64,000 nt of DNA from Candidatus Heimdallarchaeota archaeon B3_Heim (GCA_003144275.1 NJBF01000001.1:1-64000), one strand, 5' to 3'; shown: positions 1 through 8,787, counted from the first letter of the stretch. Translations and numbers: made by a program. Notes: generated by a model from the sequence alone, not told the origin.

Positions 1-233
1 TACGACTTCAATCTTGTTCATTAAAATTATGGTTTTTGTCGAAGTTAGCTATTCAATAATTCCGACAGATTCGAATTAATCGAAGAAAACTAGTTTTAAG
101 ATTTTTGCACATCTCTGTAAAAAAAAATATATTCCAGAACTGTGATATTTTCTTTAAGTAAATATTGGAAAAACTCTTTTGAGAATTCCAAGTTGTCCTC
201 TCACGACCACAAAATGCAATATTTGTGATTATT

Positions 234-2129
234 ATGCAACTATTACTTGTACACTCTCACGGATTTGATTGGAAAGTTACCGATAAAGCAATTAAAAAAC
301 CAGAATCATCTCAAGATGTAAAAATGAGCTATTCCACATTAGAATCTACTTTAGTTGTTTTTATTTCAGTTGAAACGAATGATATACCTGATATTTCCAA
401 TGTACTTGCAAAAAGCTGCACCGAAATCATCTCTGCACTGAAAGACATCGGTGAAAGCAATTTGATTTTGTACCCTTGGGTTCATTTAGCTAAAACTCAA
501 CCAGCTAAACCAGATGCAGCTTTATCAACATTAAAAAAGATAGAAACGACTTTACGTTCAAAAAGTGCTGAATTGAACATAGTACGGGCACCTTTCGGTT
601 ATTATAAAAGTTTCAATTTAAATTGTAAAGGACACGCGTTAGCAGAAAGATCTAAAGAAATACTCGGACAATCAGGTAAGGTTTCATCTGAAAAAACGGC
701 CGAGGTAACAAAGGCCCTTACTGCGGAACAAACGGCTCGTTCCACATTCCATATTCTCTCTGTGGATGGTAAATTGGCTCCTTTCGACAAATTTAATTAC
801 AAAGGACAGAAAGAGTTCGAACTATTTGTTAAATATGAAACTGCGAAGGATAGAACTGTTAGCACCCCTCCACTGCATGTAAATGTCATGAAAAATCTTG
901 AACTGGTGGATTATGAGGACGGTTCTGATCCTGGGAATTTTCGGATACTTCCAAGAGGCTATATAGTCAAAAGGTTAATCGAAGATCATGTTAACAATAT
1001 GGCGGCTCAATATGGAGCAATGATTGTAGAAACACCACTCATGTATTCATATGACCACGAATCTCTGAAAAAGTATCTAGAACGGTTTCCAGCACGACAA
1101 TATGTTGTACAATCAGGAAATAAGAATTATTTTTTGCGATTTGCAGCCTGCTTTGGGCAATTTCTTACCATGTCAGATGCCATCATTAGCTACCGTCAAC
1201 TTCCGTTAAAAATTTTTGAAATGGCAAAATCTTTCAGGCGTGAACAACGAGGAGAGCTTGCTGGACTACGTAGACTTAGAGCTTTCACCATGCCTGACTT
1301 GCATACAGCTATAAGCGATATTACGATGGCTAAAAAAGAGTTTGATGAACAATTTCGTCTTGCATACCAATATATGCAAGATATTGAGGTTAATATTGAA
1401 ACTGCATTCCGTATGACAACTGAATTCTTTGATGAAAATAAGGAATGGGTAATCTCCCTCATAAAATTATTAAAAAAACCAATTCTGCTCGAATTGTTTG
1501 AAATAAGATATGCGTATTTCATTTTAAAGTTTGAATTTAATGTGGTTGATACACAAAAGAAAGCTGCAGCACTTTCCACAGTTCAAATTGATGTTGAAAA
1601 TTCTGAACGATTTGATATTAAATATACGGATTCGAGTGGCAAAGAAATTTATCCATTGTTAACGCATTGTTCGCTTTCAGGATCCACTGAGAGAGTCATT
1701 TATGGAATCATTGAGGAACAAATTAAACGTTCTCAAAAAGGATCCAAACCACAATTTCCATTATGGTTATCTCCCGCACAAGTAAGAATATTACCCGTAT
1801 CTGAGGATTACCTTGATTTCACGAATACAATCGCAGAAGAACTCGAACAAAATGACATTAGAGTGGAAATTGATGATCGAGACTTATCTCTTGGTAAGAA
1901 AATTAGAGCTGCGGAGAAATTATGGACTCCCATTATTATTGTAGTAGGAGAAAAGGAACTTAAAGAAGGAAAAGTGAGTGTAAGATATCGGTTCAATAAT
2001 TCGCAAGAATTTCAAGCATTAGAAGAAGTAGTCGAATTTATTCAAAGCCAGACTCAGGATAAACCGACCTATTTTCGAGTTTTTCCAAAGCTGGTTTCCC
2101 ATCAGCCAATATTCTCCCGAGTAGTCTAG
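234..2129 (+). CDS. thrS: Threonyl-tRNA synthetase, archaeal type
   Basis: Class II synthetase that charges tRNA-Thr. The first ~140 residues resemble the archaeal D-aminoacyl-deacylase-like editing domain (start MQLLLVHSHGFD), followed by the catalytic core. Motif 2 is visible as FRREQRGELAGLRR. The three zinc ligands of the family are kept: Cys in AACFGQF, His in PDLHTA and His in THCSLSG. The C-terminal anticodon-binding domain starts near FPLWLSPAQVRILPV. A GTG lies three codons upstream at 225, but the ATG at 234 gives the usual archaeal N-terminus, so it is preferred. About 630 residues is normal for the archaeal family. It stands alone, about 200 bases ahead of the Arf-like pair. Confidence 0.95.
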   Translation: MQLLLVHSHGFDWKVTDKAIKKPESSQDVKMSYSTLESTLVVFISVETNDIPDISNVLAKSCTEIISALKDIGESNLILYPWVHLAKTQPAKPDAALSTLKKIETTLRSKSAELNIVRAPFGYYKSFNLNCKGHALAERSKEILGQSGKVSSEKTAEVTKALTAEQTARSTFHILSVDGKLAPFDKFNYKGQKEFELFVKYETAKDRTVSTPPLHVNVMKNLELVDYEDGSDPGNFRILPRGYIVKRLIEDHVNNMAAQYGAMIVETPLMYSYDHESLKKYLERFPARQYVVQSGNKNYFLRFAACFGQFLTMSDAIISYRQLPLKIFEMAKSFRREQRGELAGLRRLRAFTMPDLHTAISDITMAKKEFDEQFRLAYQYMQDIEVNIETAFRMTTEFFDENKEWVISLIKLLKKPILLELFEIRYAYFILKFEFNVVDTQKKAAALSTVQIDVENSERFDIKYTDSSGKEIYPLLTHCSLSGSTERVIYGIIEEQIKRSQKGSKPQFPLWLSPAQVRILPVSEDYLDFTNTIAEELEQNDIRVEIDDRDLSLGKKIRAAEKLWTPIIIVVGEKELKEGKVSVRYRFNNSQEFQALEEVVEFIQSQTQDKPTYFRVFPKLVSHQPIFSRVV

Positions 2130-2325
2130 TAGGAGTACTTCAGAGTAATTTCGAATACAACCAATAAAATAGGTTTATTAATAATGCACAGAACTCTTAA
2201 AACAACCGCTATAAGAAAACTGTTTATGTATTTGAAACCCTCTCTGTTGAAGAGTAGTGAGTTTCTCAATAAATTTTCTCTTTAGCACTTACAGCATCTG
2301 ATTCAATTGATGATTGGTTTAGAAG

Positions 2326-2874
2326 ATGCCAACTAAATTATTTGGTCGAGAAATCGAAAATCAAATAGCCTTTGTCGGCCTTGCTAATGCAGGAAAAACA
2401 ACATTAGTAAAACGACTGAAAGGGCATGATGATTTAGCAACAGTCCCTACTATGGGTATGAATATAGAAACACTAAAGATTGGTGATCTTGAAGTTATGG
2501 CTGTGGATTTAGGTGGACAGCCTACATATCCTACTAGTCTTTGGGAACCATTTGTTTCAGAAGCATCGGGAGTGGTTTTTGTTTTCGATTCAGCTGACAG
2601 AGACAAAGTTGAAACTGCAGCTAAGTGGCTTAAGAATGTTATTCAATGGGCGCCAGAGGATTCTGCATTTTTATTTTTAGCAAATAAACAAGATCTTGAT
2701 GTTGCAATGTCTTTAGATAATATAATTAAAACCCTTGAACTGGAAACTGAAATGGCACAACGCCCGCGAACATTTGGGGTTTATCCATGCTCTGCTCTCA
2801 CTGGAGAAGGCGTTGATGAACCTTGGCGATGGATGAGCGAGAGATTTCAAAGTAAACTAACACAAAGAAAGTAA
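2326..2874 (+). CDS. Arf/Sar1-like small GTPase
   Basis: Ras-superfamily GTPase of the Arf/Sar branch. Visible are the P-loop GLANAGKT (residues 18-25), switch I Thr42 in PTMGMN, switch II DLGGQ (61-65), NKQD (120-123) and CSAL (155-158). The Gly-Gly-Gln in switch II and the PTMGMN sequence are Arf-like rather than Rab- or Ras-like. There is no N-terminal glycine for myristoylation and no C-terminal cysteine, so membrane attachment, if any, is not through a recognisable lipid site. It is followed 13 bases later by a second Arf-like gene, evidently co-transcribed, and the ubiquitin cluster starts within 2 kb. Such GTPases are expanded in Asgard archaea; the effector here is unknown. Confidence 0.93.
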   Translation: MPTKLFGREIENQIAFVGLANAGKTTLVKRLKGHDDLATVPTMGMNIETLKIGDLEVMAVDLGGQPTYPTSLWEPFVSEASGVVFVFDSADRDKVETAAKWLKNVIQWAPEDSAFLFLANKQDLDVAMSLDNIIKTLELETEMAQRPRTFGVYPCSALTGEGVDEPWRWMSERFQSKLTQRK

Positions 2875-2887
2875 AGAGGTATCTTTA

Positions 2888-3451
2888 ATGAGTTTCCTTA
2901 CCAAACTACGCTCGAAGTTCGCAAGAGAACGATTAACGGTGAAAATTGCCTGGTTAGGGCTTGATCATGCAGGAAAGACAACAATCGTCAAAAGAATTAC
3001 CTCTGGTGAATTCGATGATAGTACATTTCGTACACTTGGTATGAATGTAGACGAGTTCAGCTCCGGTAATGTTAGATTTATATCTTGGGACATCGGTGGC
3101 CAAGAAGCCTTTCGTGAATCCCTCTGGGAGAGTTATATGGCAGGTTCAATGGGAATTGTTTATGTAATTGATTCAGATGACCGACAACGTTTTGATGAAG
3201 CTCAAGCTGAATTATGGAAGTATGTCTTAAATAACGATAAGGTAGAAAACATCCCCATTCTGGTACTTGCAAATAAACAAGACCTTGAAAATGCTGCTTC
3301 AGCTGGAGAAGTTGCTCGCTCCCTTAATCTTCACAAAGTAACCACACATTCATATGCAATCGTACCTACTTCAGCTAAAACAGGCTTCAATGTTGAAGAA
3401 GGGTTAGAATGGCTTCGACAGCGAGTTACTGAAAAAATAGAAACTCTCTGA
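2888..3451 (+). CDS. Arf-like small GTPase (second of tandem pair)
   Basis: Second Arf-family GTPase, with GLDHAGKT (24-31), Thr49 in FRTLGMN, DIGGQ (68-72), NKQD (129-132) and TSAKTG (161-166). It is only moderately similar to the gene before it, so the pair is not a recent duplication. A GAGGT Shine-Dalgarno sits 7 bases before the ATG and the gap from the previous stop is 13 bases, so translation within one operon is likely. The N-terminal segment (SFLTKLRSKFARERL) is basic and possibly amphipathic, as in Arf/Sar proteins that insert a helix into membranes; that role is inference. The downstream neighbour is convergent. Confidence 0.93.
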   Translation: MSFLTKLRSKFARERLTVKIAWLGLDHAGKTTIVKRITSGEFDDSTFRTLGMNVDEFSSGNVRFISWDIGGQEAFRESLWESYMAGSMGIVYVIDSDDRQRFDEAQAELWKYVLNNDKVENIPILVLANKQDLENAASAGEVARSLNLHKVTTHSYAIVPTSAKTGFNVEEGLEWLRQRVTEKIETL

Positions 3452-3473
3452 GAAATGAGAGAATTCCATTATA

Positions 3474-4256
3474 TTATTTTTTCATAACCTTTTTATCCGA
3501 GACAAGATTTACTCTTTCAGTTAACGTTATGAATAGCCGATGTAACTTTGTTAGATCTAAGTTCTTATTTATTCTGGAATAAATACGAATAGAAGGGTCT
3601 TCTGACGAATCGATAGAAATACGAACAACAGATTCACGAATGGCGTATATCTGTTTAAGAAGCGGTTTATCTTTGAGGAAGAAGTCGCCCATCCGTTCAG
3701 ATGTTGCTTTCATTAAGAAGAATTGATCTAATAGTTCAGAATCAAGTACAACGTCTTTTAACTGAAAAAGTAAATCTTGATGTTTTTTAATTTGTCCTTC
3801 TTCATGATTGGGGATAATTTGTATTTTTGTTTGTAGTTTCCCTTTTTTCGCATTTCCTTCTAAAGCAATGTAGTCATTTGCTCCTGAAAACCATGAGATT
3901 ATCACAGACAACATTAAATGACGCTCTTCCAACGCAAACACGACACGAAAATCTTTGAATGGAATTTTAGATGATTTTTTATATTTAGGAAATAATAGGC
4001 CACCATTGGAGGTTATTTGATCAGTTACTAAATCATCAAATTCATTAGAAAATATTTCGAGAAGAGCATCCTTTGATACATTGATAATTTTATGATTCTT
4101 CCTCCTACCAGACCACAACAGGTAAAAAGTAAAAAATAGAACTAATCCTGGTCCTAAAAATATTACCATATAATCTAGAAGCCCGTATTGCTCAGATTGA
4201 AGAAAGAATTGTCCAATGAAAAGAAATTTTTCCATAAAAGAGTCGTATATTGCCAT
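3474..4256 (-). CDS. Membrane-anchored protein of unknown function
   Basis: No family recognised. One clear hydrophobic helix (VIFLGPGLVLFFTFYLLW) near residues 30-50 is followed by a basic stop-transfer run (SGRRKNHK) and a ~200-residue soluble domain, so the bulk of the protein probably faces the cytosol. The soluble part alternates beta-rich and helical stretches without cysteines or obvious catalytic motifs. A TTG 12 bases upstream (4268) could also start it; the ATG at 4256 is preferred. It converges with the Arf pair and lies 93 bases downstream of the JAMM gene on the same strand, so it may belong to the minus-strand ubiquitin transcript. Whether it takes part in that pathway cannot be told from sequence. 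Confidence 0.7.
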   Translation of the reverse strand: MAIYDSFMEKFLFIGQFFLQSEQYGLLDYMVIFLGPGLVLFFTFYLLWSGRRKNHKIINVSKDALLEIFSNEFDDLVTDQITSNGGLLFPKYKKSSKIPFKDFRVVFALEERHLMLSVIISWFSGANDYIALEGNAKKGKLQTKIQIIPNHEEGQIKKHQDLLFQLKDVVLDSELLDQFFLMKATSERMGDFFLKDKPLLKQIYAIRESVVRISIDSSEDPSIRIYSRINKNLDLTKLHRLFITLTERVNLVSDKKVMKK

Positions 4257-4349
4257 TTTGAATCTCAAAATGACCTTCTGATTCGATGTTTAATATTATT
4301 TGCTTCGATCTGATTTCGAAATTTTTAATTTCAGATTTATTCTTAGTTC

Positions 4350-4922
4350 TCAAGATATATCTAGGTAGCTGGCTATTTCTCTATATTGAAAAATATCACT
4401 TTGAGAATTTCCAACGACTTGGAAAAACTTATATTTGGCGATTCCATCTTCACTAACGTCATTAGGATCAACTACCAGTGCTACTGAAAGAGGTTGAACT
4501 AATTGAAAAGAGTATACATGAGTAGTAATATCAGTTTGTGATAAAAATAATCCATATCCAGGATGTGAATGCCACCAACCCACACAGAATTCTGGACCCG
4601 ATAATTGATCAAAAACTTGAAAATCCTCATCAGAAAAGGATACTGAATATTCATCTCCCTGGGTTACATAAATTCCCTTTGATATCATTATTTCTTTTGA
4701 GCGAACTTCAATCCCACTGAGCAAGCCAATAGCCTCTTTTGGTTTGGCTTCGATAGAATAATTGGTAATTTCTATAATTGTTTGCTGTGATATGGTAACA
4801 GAAATTGTCTCTAACCTCAATCGAGACATCTCGTTGTTGGCCTGATCTGAATGTAGGCCGTCAATTGATTGGTCTGTTTCGTCCTCATTATCAGAATTTT
4901 CAGGGGGATCTTTATTTGTCAT
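4350..4922 (-). CDS. JAMM/MPN+ metalloprotease, Rpn11-like deubiquitinase
   Basis: JAB1/MPN/Mov34 zinc isopeptidase. The motif is complete: Glu63 in PKEAIGLLSG, then His118-Ser-His120-Pro121, Ser128 and Asp131 (HxHPx6SxxD), so the enzyme should be active. Members of this family cleave ubiquitin-like proteins from substrates or process precursors. About 40 acidic N-terminal residues precede the domain and may be disordered. It shares its strand with the E2 gene (gap about 95 bases) and faces the ubiquitin/E1 genes across a divergent promoter region, the linkage seen in other archaeal ubiquitin clusters. Because the neighbouring ubiquitin already ends in Gly-Gly, its main job here is probably removal or recycling rather than maturation (inference). 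Confidence 0.93.
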   Translation of the reverse strand: MTNKDPPENSDNEDETDQSIDGLHSDQANNEMSRLRLETISVTISQQTIIEITNYSIEAKPKEAIGLLSGIEVRSKEIMISKGIYVTQGDEYSVSFSDEDFQVFDQLSGPEFCVGWWHSHPGYGLFLSQTDITTHVYSFQLVQPLSVALVVDPNDVSEDGIAKYKFFQVVGNSQSDIFQYREIASYLDIS

Positions 4923-5017
4923 TAGAATATGATTCCTTAGCTATTCAGTAATTCCAATTCCACCCAGATTCAACTTCATTAGTAATACCCCAGCAGACCT
5001 AATTGAAACAATAGGAA

Positions 5018-5569
5018 CTAACTCGTCCCATGCTCTTTTGTCCATTTAACAGCTTTCTCCCAGAAATCATTGAAATTGGACTGCATGGATTTTCCAGCCT
5101 CTGGATTGAATGGATCGCCAGGATCAACGAGGTATTCTGGAAATTCAGAATCACCTGAACTCTGATAGACATCAAGCATCATTTCCATATGTTCAAATAC
5201 ACTAGGTAGAGTTATGGTCTTTTTCCATCCACCAAGCTCACCTATATTGTTCCAATTGATTAAACTAAGACAAACATTAGAACCCCATTTCCATCGAGTT
5301 TCACCTATAGCAATATTGGGATGCCAAATTGGTGTAATAAAATTAACAATTGGAGGTTTGAATGGATATTCAGGTGGTAAATCAACGGTGATTTTCCATT
5401 CCCCGTTTTCATACGGAGTGCCTTCTTTCCCTTTTATTGTAGCAGAGTAGTGATGAAGATCATTATCCACTATTAGCCACTTTATGGTAGCACTTTTTGG
5501 GGGATAAATCTTTAGCATTCGCTTAAATTCTTCCCTTAATCGTCTGGAATGTAGATCAGACATAAGCAT
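5018..5569 (-). CDS. Ubiquitin-conjugating enzyme E2
   Basis: Complete UBC-fold protein. Seen are PPEYPFKPP (residues 65-73), the HPN tripeptide (83-85) and the catalytic Cys100 in SNVCLSL, about 15 residues after HPN as in eukaryotic E2s. The C-terminal helix region (MEMMLDVYQ and onward) is present, with a ~50-residue tail. It accepts ubiquitin from the E1 encoded divergently at 7.1 kb. Two in-frame ATGs exist; the second, at 5563, lies about 9 bases after an AGGAGA Shine-Dalgarno and may be the true start. An insertion between HPN and the catalytic Cys contains ETRWKWGS, slightly longer than in canonical E2s. Confidence 0.95.
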   Translation of the reverse strand: MLMSDLHSRRLREEFKRMLKIYPPKSATIKWLIVDNDLHHYSATIKGKEGTPYENGEWKITVDLPPEYPFKPPIVNFITPIWHPNIAIGETRWKWGSNVCLSLINWNNIGELGGWKKTITLPSVFEHMEMMLDVYQSSGDSEFPEYLVDPGDPFNPEAGKSMQSNFNDFWEKAVKWTKEHGTS

Positions 5570-5884
5570 TCTCTCCTAGTTCATTAATCAGGTGGTATCC
5601 ATTAACCTATAAACTTACTCCATCAATTTTATTTAAAGCTGCTGATTGTCGGGTTAGAAGGAAAGCCATTATGAGCTAGTTTTTTAAGGTCAGTTATCAG
5701 AATGAACCTGCAGTAATTCAATATTCTGGAAGAAAATAGCGAAATTTCTTGTTATGTTGGAACACAAGAGGCTTAGATCATTACTAAATGTGTGATTAAA
5801 GACCTCCCTTGTGCGCTAGTGATATTTTGGAACCTCGCATGATTAATTTCTTTCAGAAAACGTAGGTGAAAATGAGGTAGAATT
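5570..5884. promoter_or_regulatory. Divergent intergenic region of the ubiquitin cluster
   Basis: This 315-base gap separates the minus-strand E2/JAMM pair from the plus-strand zinc-ribbon/ubiquitin/E1 genes and must hold promoters for both directions. On the minus strand a TATA-like stretch (TTTAAATAAA, about 5626-5637) lies ~60 bases before the E2 start. On the plus strand a GAGGT Shine-Dalgarno lies just before the ATG at 5885. No RNA gene or further coding frame is evident. Confidence 0.45.
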
Positions 5885-6673
5885 ATGGCTGATATCGAGA
5901 CAGAAGTTGCCCAGTGTAATGGATGTGGTGCTCCTCTATCAGGAAAACCTTCTTCTCTTCGTCCCGTTCATTGTGAATATTGTGATTTGACAAACTATCT
6001 CAGGAAATCACAGGGAATAGCTCCTGATGAAAGTTCAGTAAAGGAGGAAGTGGAATCTGAACATTATTATCTTTTATATCAAGAATCCCAGAAAATACTG
6101 GAAAATTTTCCTGGGGAATTAGCGGGAGAGGAAGTAGGAAAAATTCGTATTAAAATGCAAGTTGGACAGTATGCATTTCCATTATTGATAGTGCTTGATG
6201 ATTTACCAGAAAAACCCTTTATCGATGGTCCAAATGTTCTTCGAGAAGTAATCAACTGTGAGATTAATGACTTAAATACTATGAAAGATTGGATACCCGG
6301 AACGAGTTCGGTATTAGATGTCTTAGAAGAAATCTACCAGATATCTGAAAATCAACTTCCTCAAAAAATGGAAGGCCCTTCAACTACAAGTGAGTCAAGA
6401 AGTACGATTAAAGAAAAAAATCCCCTCATACGACAGATCTTGGAAAGTTATGATGCCACGCCAACAAGAAAAGAAATTAAAATTAACTTTTATGCACAAA
6501 CAGGAGAAGTTATTCCATTCACAATCAAAAGAAAAAAGAACTATCCGATAGGTCTCGAAAGTGAAGTTCTTTCGAGGTATCCACTTATCCGCGGACCTTT
6601 AGAGGATTATGCGAAAGGTCGTATTGATCTTATTACTGTGTTGGCCGAAATTGAACGCTTATTCTATGTGTAG
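5885..6673 (+). CDS. Zinc-ribbon protein with possible tandem E2-fold (UBC/RWD-like) domains
   Basis: The N-terminus is a CxxC-x(~19)-CxxC zinc ribbon (Cys in QCNGCG and HCEYCD). Two regions follow, about residues 75-155 and 195-262. The first has a conserved beta-strand/proline pattern and ends with DWIPGTSSVLDVLEEIYQI, which resembles the W-x-P-x-x-T-x-x-x-V-L-x-x-I segment of E2/RWD folds; the second ends with a similar TVLAEIERLF helix after YPLIRGPL. Neither contains a catalytic cysteine with an HPN motif. I infer a non-catalytic E2-variant-like adaptor, but the fold call is from pattern only. A GAGGT ribosome site precedes the ATG, and the ubiquitin gene starts 22 bases after the stop, so it is co-transcribed with ubiquitin and E1. 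Confidence 0.55.
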   Translation: MADIETEVAQCNGCGAPLSGKPSSLRPVHCEYCDLTNYLRKSQGIAPDESSVKEEVESEHYYLLYQESQKILENFPGELAGEEVGKIRIKMQVGQYAFPLLIVLDDLPEKPFIDGPNVLREVINCEINDLNTMKDWIPGTSSVLDVLEEIYQISENQLPQKMEGPSTTSESRSTIKEKNPLIRQILESYDATPTRKEIKINFYAQTGEVIPFTIKRKKNYPIGLESEVLSRYPLIRGPLEDYAKGRIDLITVLAEIERLFYV

Positions 6674-6695
6674 AGACAATCAGAGGTAAAAAATT

Positions 6696-7025
6696 ATGAA
6701 TAATCGAAAAAAAGATGTTGTCTGGGACTCAAACGTTAATTCCCAAGGAACAACATCGGATAGTATTGAACGTATGATTAAAGTCCGTTTTAAGGACCCA
6801 CAACTTCCACCAGATCAAAATATCCGTGAAAAATATATTAACATAAATGGTACAGTTTTTCAAGCAATTACAGCAGCACGTGACGCATTTAATATTCCTG
6901 AAGTTGTACCAATCGCACTACTGTTTAAAGGTCGAAGAATGAATCCATCAAACAACCTTGTTTCGTACAATATTGAAGATAACGCCCTTCTAATGATAGT
7001 ACCTGACCAGATAAAAGGGGGGTAA
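6696..7025 (+). CDS. Ubiquitin-like modifier with C-terminal Gly-Gly
   Basis: A 109-residue beta-grasp protein. The ubiquitin-like core starts near Met27 (MIKVRFKD) and ends in VPDQIKGG followed directly by the stop codon, so the mature Gly-Gly tail is encoded without any peptide to trim. Recognisable ubiquitin-like features are the helix TVFQAITAARDAF, the LLFKGRRMNP strand/turn (compare IFAGKQL in ubiquitin) and DNALLMIV before the tail. Residues 1-26 are a polar extension absent from eukaryotic ubiquitin. A GAGGT Shine-Dalgarno lies about 8 bases before the ATG. It sits between the zinc-ribbon protein and the E1 in one plus-strand operon. It could equally be viewed as a SAMP/Urm1-type protein, but the E1-E2-JAMM context favours a ubiquitin role. 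Confidence 0.9.
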   Translation: MNNRKKDVVWDSNVNSQGTTSDSIERMIKVRFKDPQLPPDQNIREKYININGTVFQAITAARDAFNIPEVVPIALLFKGRRMNPSNNLVSYNIEDNALLMIVPDQIKGG

Positions 7026-7060
7026 TCTCCTCCTATTTCTTCTTATTAAGGGAATTTTCA

Positions 7061-8299
7061 ATGAACTCACATCTCCCTTATTCAAAATTTGATCGTCAAG
7101 AGCGTCTTTCGATTTGGGACCAGAGTCTCATTGAAAAAAGTTGTGTGTTAATAATAGGAATAGGAGGAACTGGGGGAGAAGTGGCCAAGAATTTATCTTT
7201 ACTTGGGGTGGGAAAATTGATTTTGGTAGATATGGATACAATCGAATTTTCAAACTTAAACCGCCAACTACTATTTTCAAAAGCAGATATTGGTAAGAAT
7301 AAAGCAAAGATAGCTAAGAAAGTAATTAAAAAACGGTATAATTCCACTTTGAAAATTGAGGCGTATAGTGATCCCATTCAATCACTGCCTTACAGAATTT
7401 TTGAGGAAGCTGACATAATTGCTGGGTGTGTTGATAACTTTCTCGCACGACAATTTATTAATGAAATTGTTATAGAATTATGTTTACCGTTAATCGATTC
7501 TGCAACCGATGGTTATTTTGGCCAGGTACAAAGTGTAAATCCAAGGAAAAACGCTTGTCTGGCTTGCGATTCTCCACTTCCTCCAGAAGAGACTCGCCTT
7601 CTATCTGCACCCTGTACCCTTGTTGGAACTCCAAGAATCAAAGAACATTGTGCATGGAAGGCCCTTTATGAATTTCATACTATGAATGATCGGGAACCTG
7701 ATGAAAATTCCCCCGATGATGTTCAGGAGATTACAAACCTAGCAAATAAATTCGCTACCGATCACCAATTCCCACTCTTTGATACCAAAGAGATTATTCA
7801 ACTTGTATTATACCACGTACCTAGTCTAATTACTGTTAATGCGGTAACTAGTGGAATTCAATCGCAAGAAATCATAAAAACTCTATTTATCAATAAAATG
7901 AAGCTTTTTAAAAAAAAGGATCAGAAGGAATTCAAATCTCTTATCCGTGCACAACGATTCAGAATTCCTGATTTAACTATTTATTCTGCATTAACAGGAA
8001 ATATTAGTTCTTTTAATCTTATCAATGATCCAGATTGTTTGGTGTGTGGTAATTCTTCAATTTACCACCAAACTCCAGTAACAATAGATGTAAACCCAAA
8101 GTTGAAATGCAAAACGATTTTTACAATATTAAAGCGTAGATTCAAGAAAAATTATATAGGTTTTAGAGGAAATTTCATTATTCCAGCGGAAGCATTAATA
8201 GAAAGTATTCTTCAAGACGGGGATAGAATAACCGTTAGTTCACTAGATGATGATAAAGAAAAAAGAATAAGAATTAGATTTAATAAGAAGAACGGCTAA
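7061..8299 (+). CDS. Ubiquitin-activating enzyme E1 (UBA3-like)
   Basis: ThiF/E1 adenylation domain with the nucleotide loop GIGGTGG (33-39), VDMDTIEFSNLNRQ (Asp57, Asp59, Asn-Arg-Gln 67-69) and CVDN (123-126). The catalytic cysteine is Cys185 in APCTLVGTPRIKEHC, the same arrangement as in UBA3/SAE2 (CTxxxxPRxxxHC). Two CxxC pairs (166/169 and 326/329) form the structural zinc site. Residues ~340-412 look like the C-terminal ubiquitin-fold domain that recruits E2. At 412 residues it is a single-subunit, homodimer-type E1 without the inactive adenylation half of eukaryotic Uba1. It adenylates the modifier encoded 35 bases upstream and passes it to the E2. Confidence 0.95.
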   Translation: MNSHLPYSKFDRQERLSIWDQSLIEKSCVLIIGIGGTGGEVAKNLSLLGVGKLILVDMDTIEFSNLNRQLLFSKADIGKNKAKIAKKVIKKRYNSTLKIEAYSDPIQSLPYRIFEEADIIAGCVDNFLARQFINEIVIELCLPLIDSATDGYFGQVQSVNPRKNACLACDSPLPPEETRLLSAPCTLVGTPRIKEHCAWKALYEFHTMNDREPDENSPDDVQEITNLANKFATDHQFPLFDTKEIIQLVLYHVPSLITVNAVTSGIQSQEIIKTLFINKMKLFKKKDQKEFKSLIRAQRFRIPDLTIYSALTGNISSFNLINDPDCLVCGNSSIYHQTPVTIDVNPKLKCKTIFTILKRRFKKNYIGFRGNFIIPAEALIESILQDGDRITVSSLDDDKEKRIRIRFNKKNG

Positions 8300-8628
8300 T
8301 CTTCATCAGTGGAAGGATAAAAAATACGTACCCTTTTTCTAAGCTTTGGTTTTATCGGTTGAATGGATGGATTAAGATAAGGGTCTTTCAGTCCAAAATC
8401 TTGACTTTTTTCTTTCGTAAGTTTGCTGTAAATTTGACTAGATATTCGATCACGAGAAGTTTGACGGGATTGGGGTTTTTTGGTACTAAATTTTCTTGGT
8501 GAAGGTACAGTTAATCGAATGGTTGTTCGTTTTCCACATTTAGGGCAATACCACGCACCTGTGACAGGTTGTTCATTTGAACGAGGAATGTATCCACAAA
8601 ATTGACATTTAAATTCAGATTCTCTCAT
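8296..8628 (-). CDS. Small zinc-ribbon protein with basic tail
   Basis: A 110-residue protein with one four-cysteine zinc ribbon, Cys8-x2-Cys11 and Cys28-x2-Cys31 (KCQFCG and YCPKCGKR), followed by ~75 Lys/Arg/Ser-rich residues. It is convergent with the E1 gene and their ends overlap by 4 bases. In other archaea a small RING-finger protein accompanies ubiquitin genes, but four cysteines are too few for a cross-brace RING, so I do not assign E3 activity. The basic tail might bind nucleic acid. It could be an adaptor of the pathway or simply a neighbour. Confidence 0.65.
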   Translation of the reverse strand: MRESEFKCQFCGYIPRSNEQPVTGAWYCPKCGKRTTIRLTVPSPRKFSTKKPQSRQTSRDRISSQIYSKLTKEKSQDFGLKDPYLNPSIQPIKPKLRKRVRIFYPSTDED

Positions 8629-8787
8629 TTGGTAACATCACACAAGATAATTACGTTGAAATTGGATAAGATTTCCTTATACATGAAATAATACTAGACG
8701 TAATAATATTTGAATTAAATATTCTAAAGGTGAATAATATAAAAATGTCTCCCCTTTCATCGATTTAGCATCTCTTGGTTGTGCATT

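Noticed and set aside
8296..8628. Small RING-finger E3 as in other archaeal ubiquitin clusters
   Set aside because: Only four cysteines are present, which is a zinc ribbon rather than a cross-brace RING.
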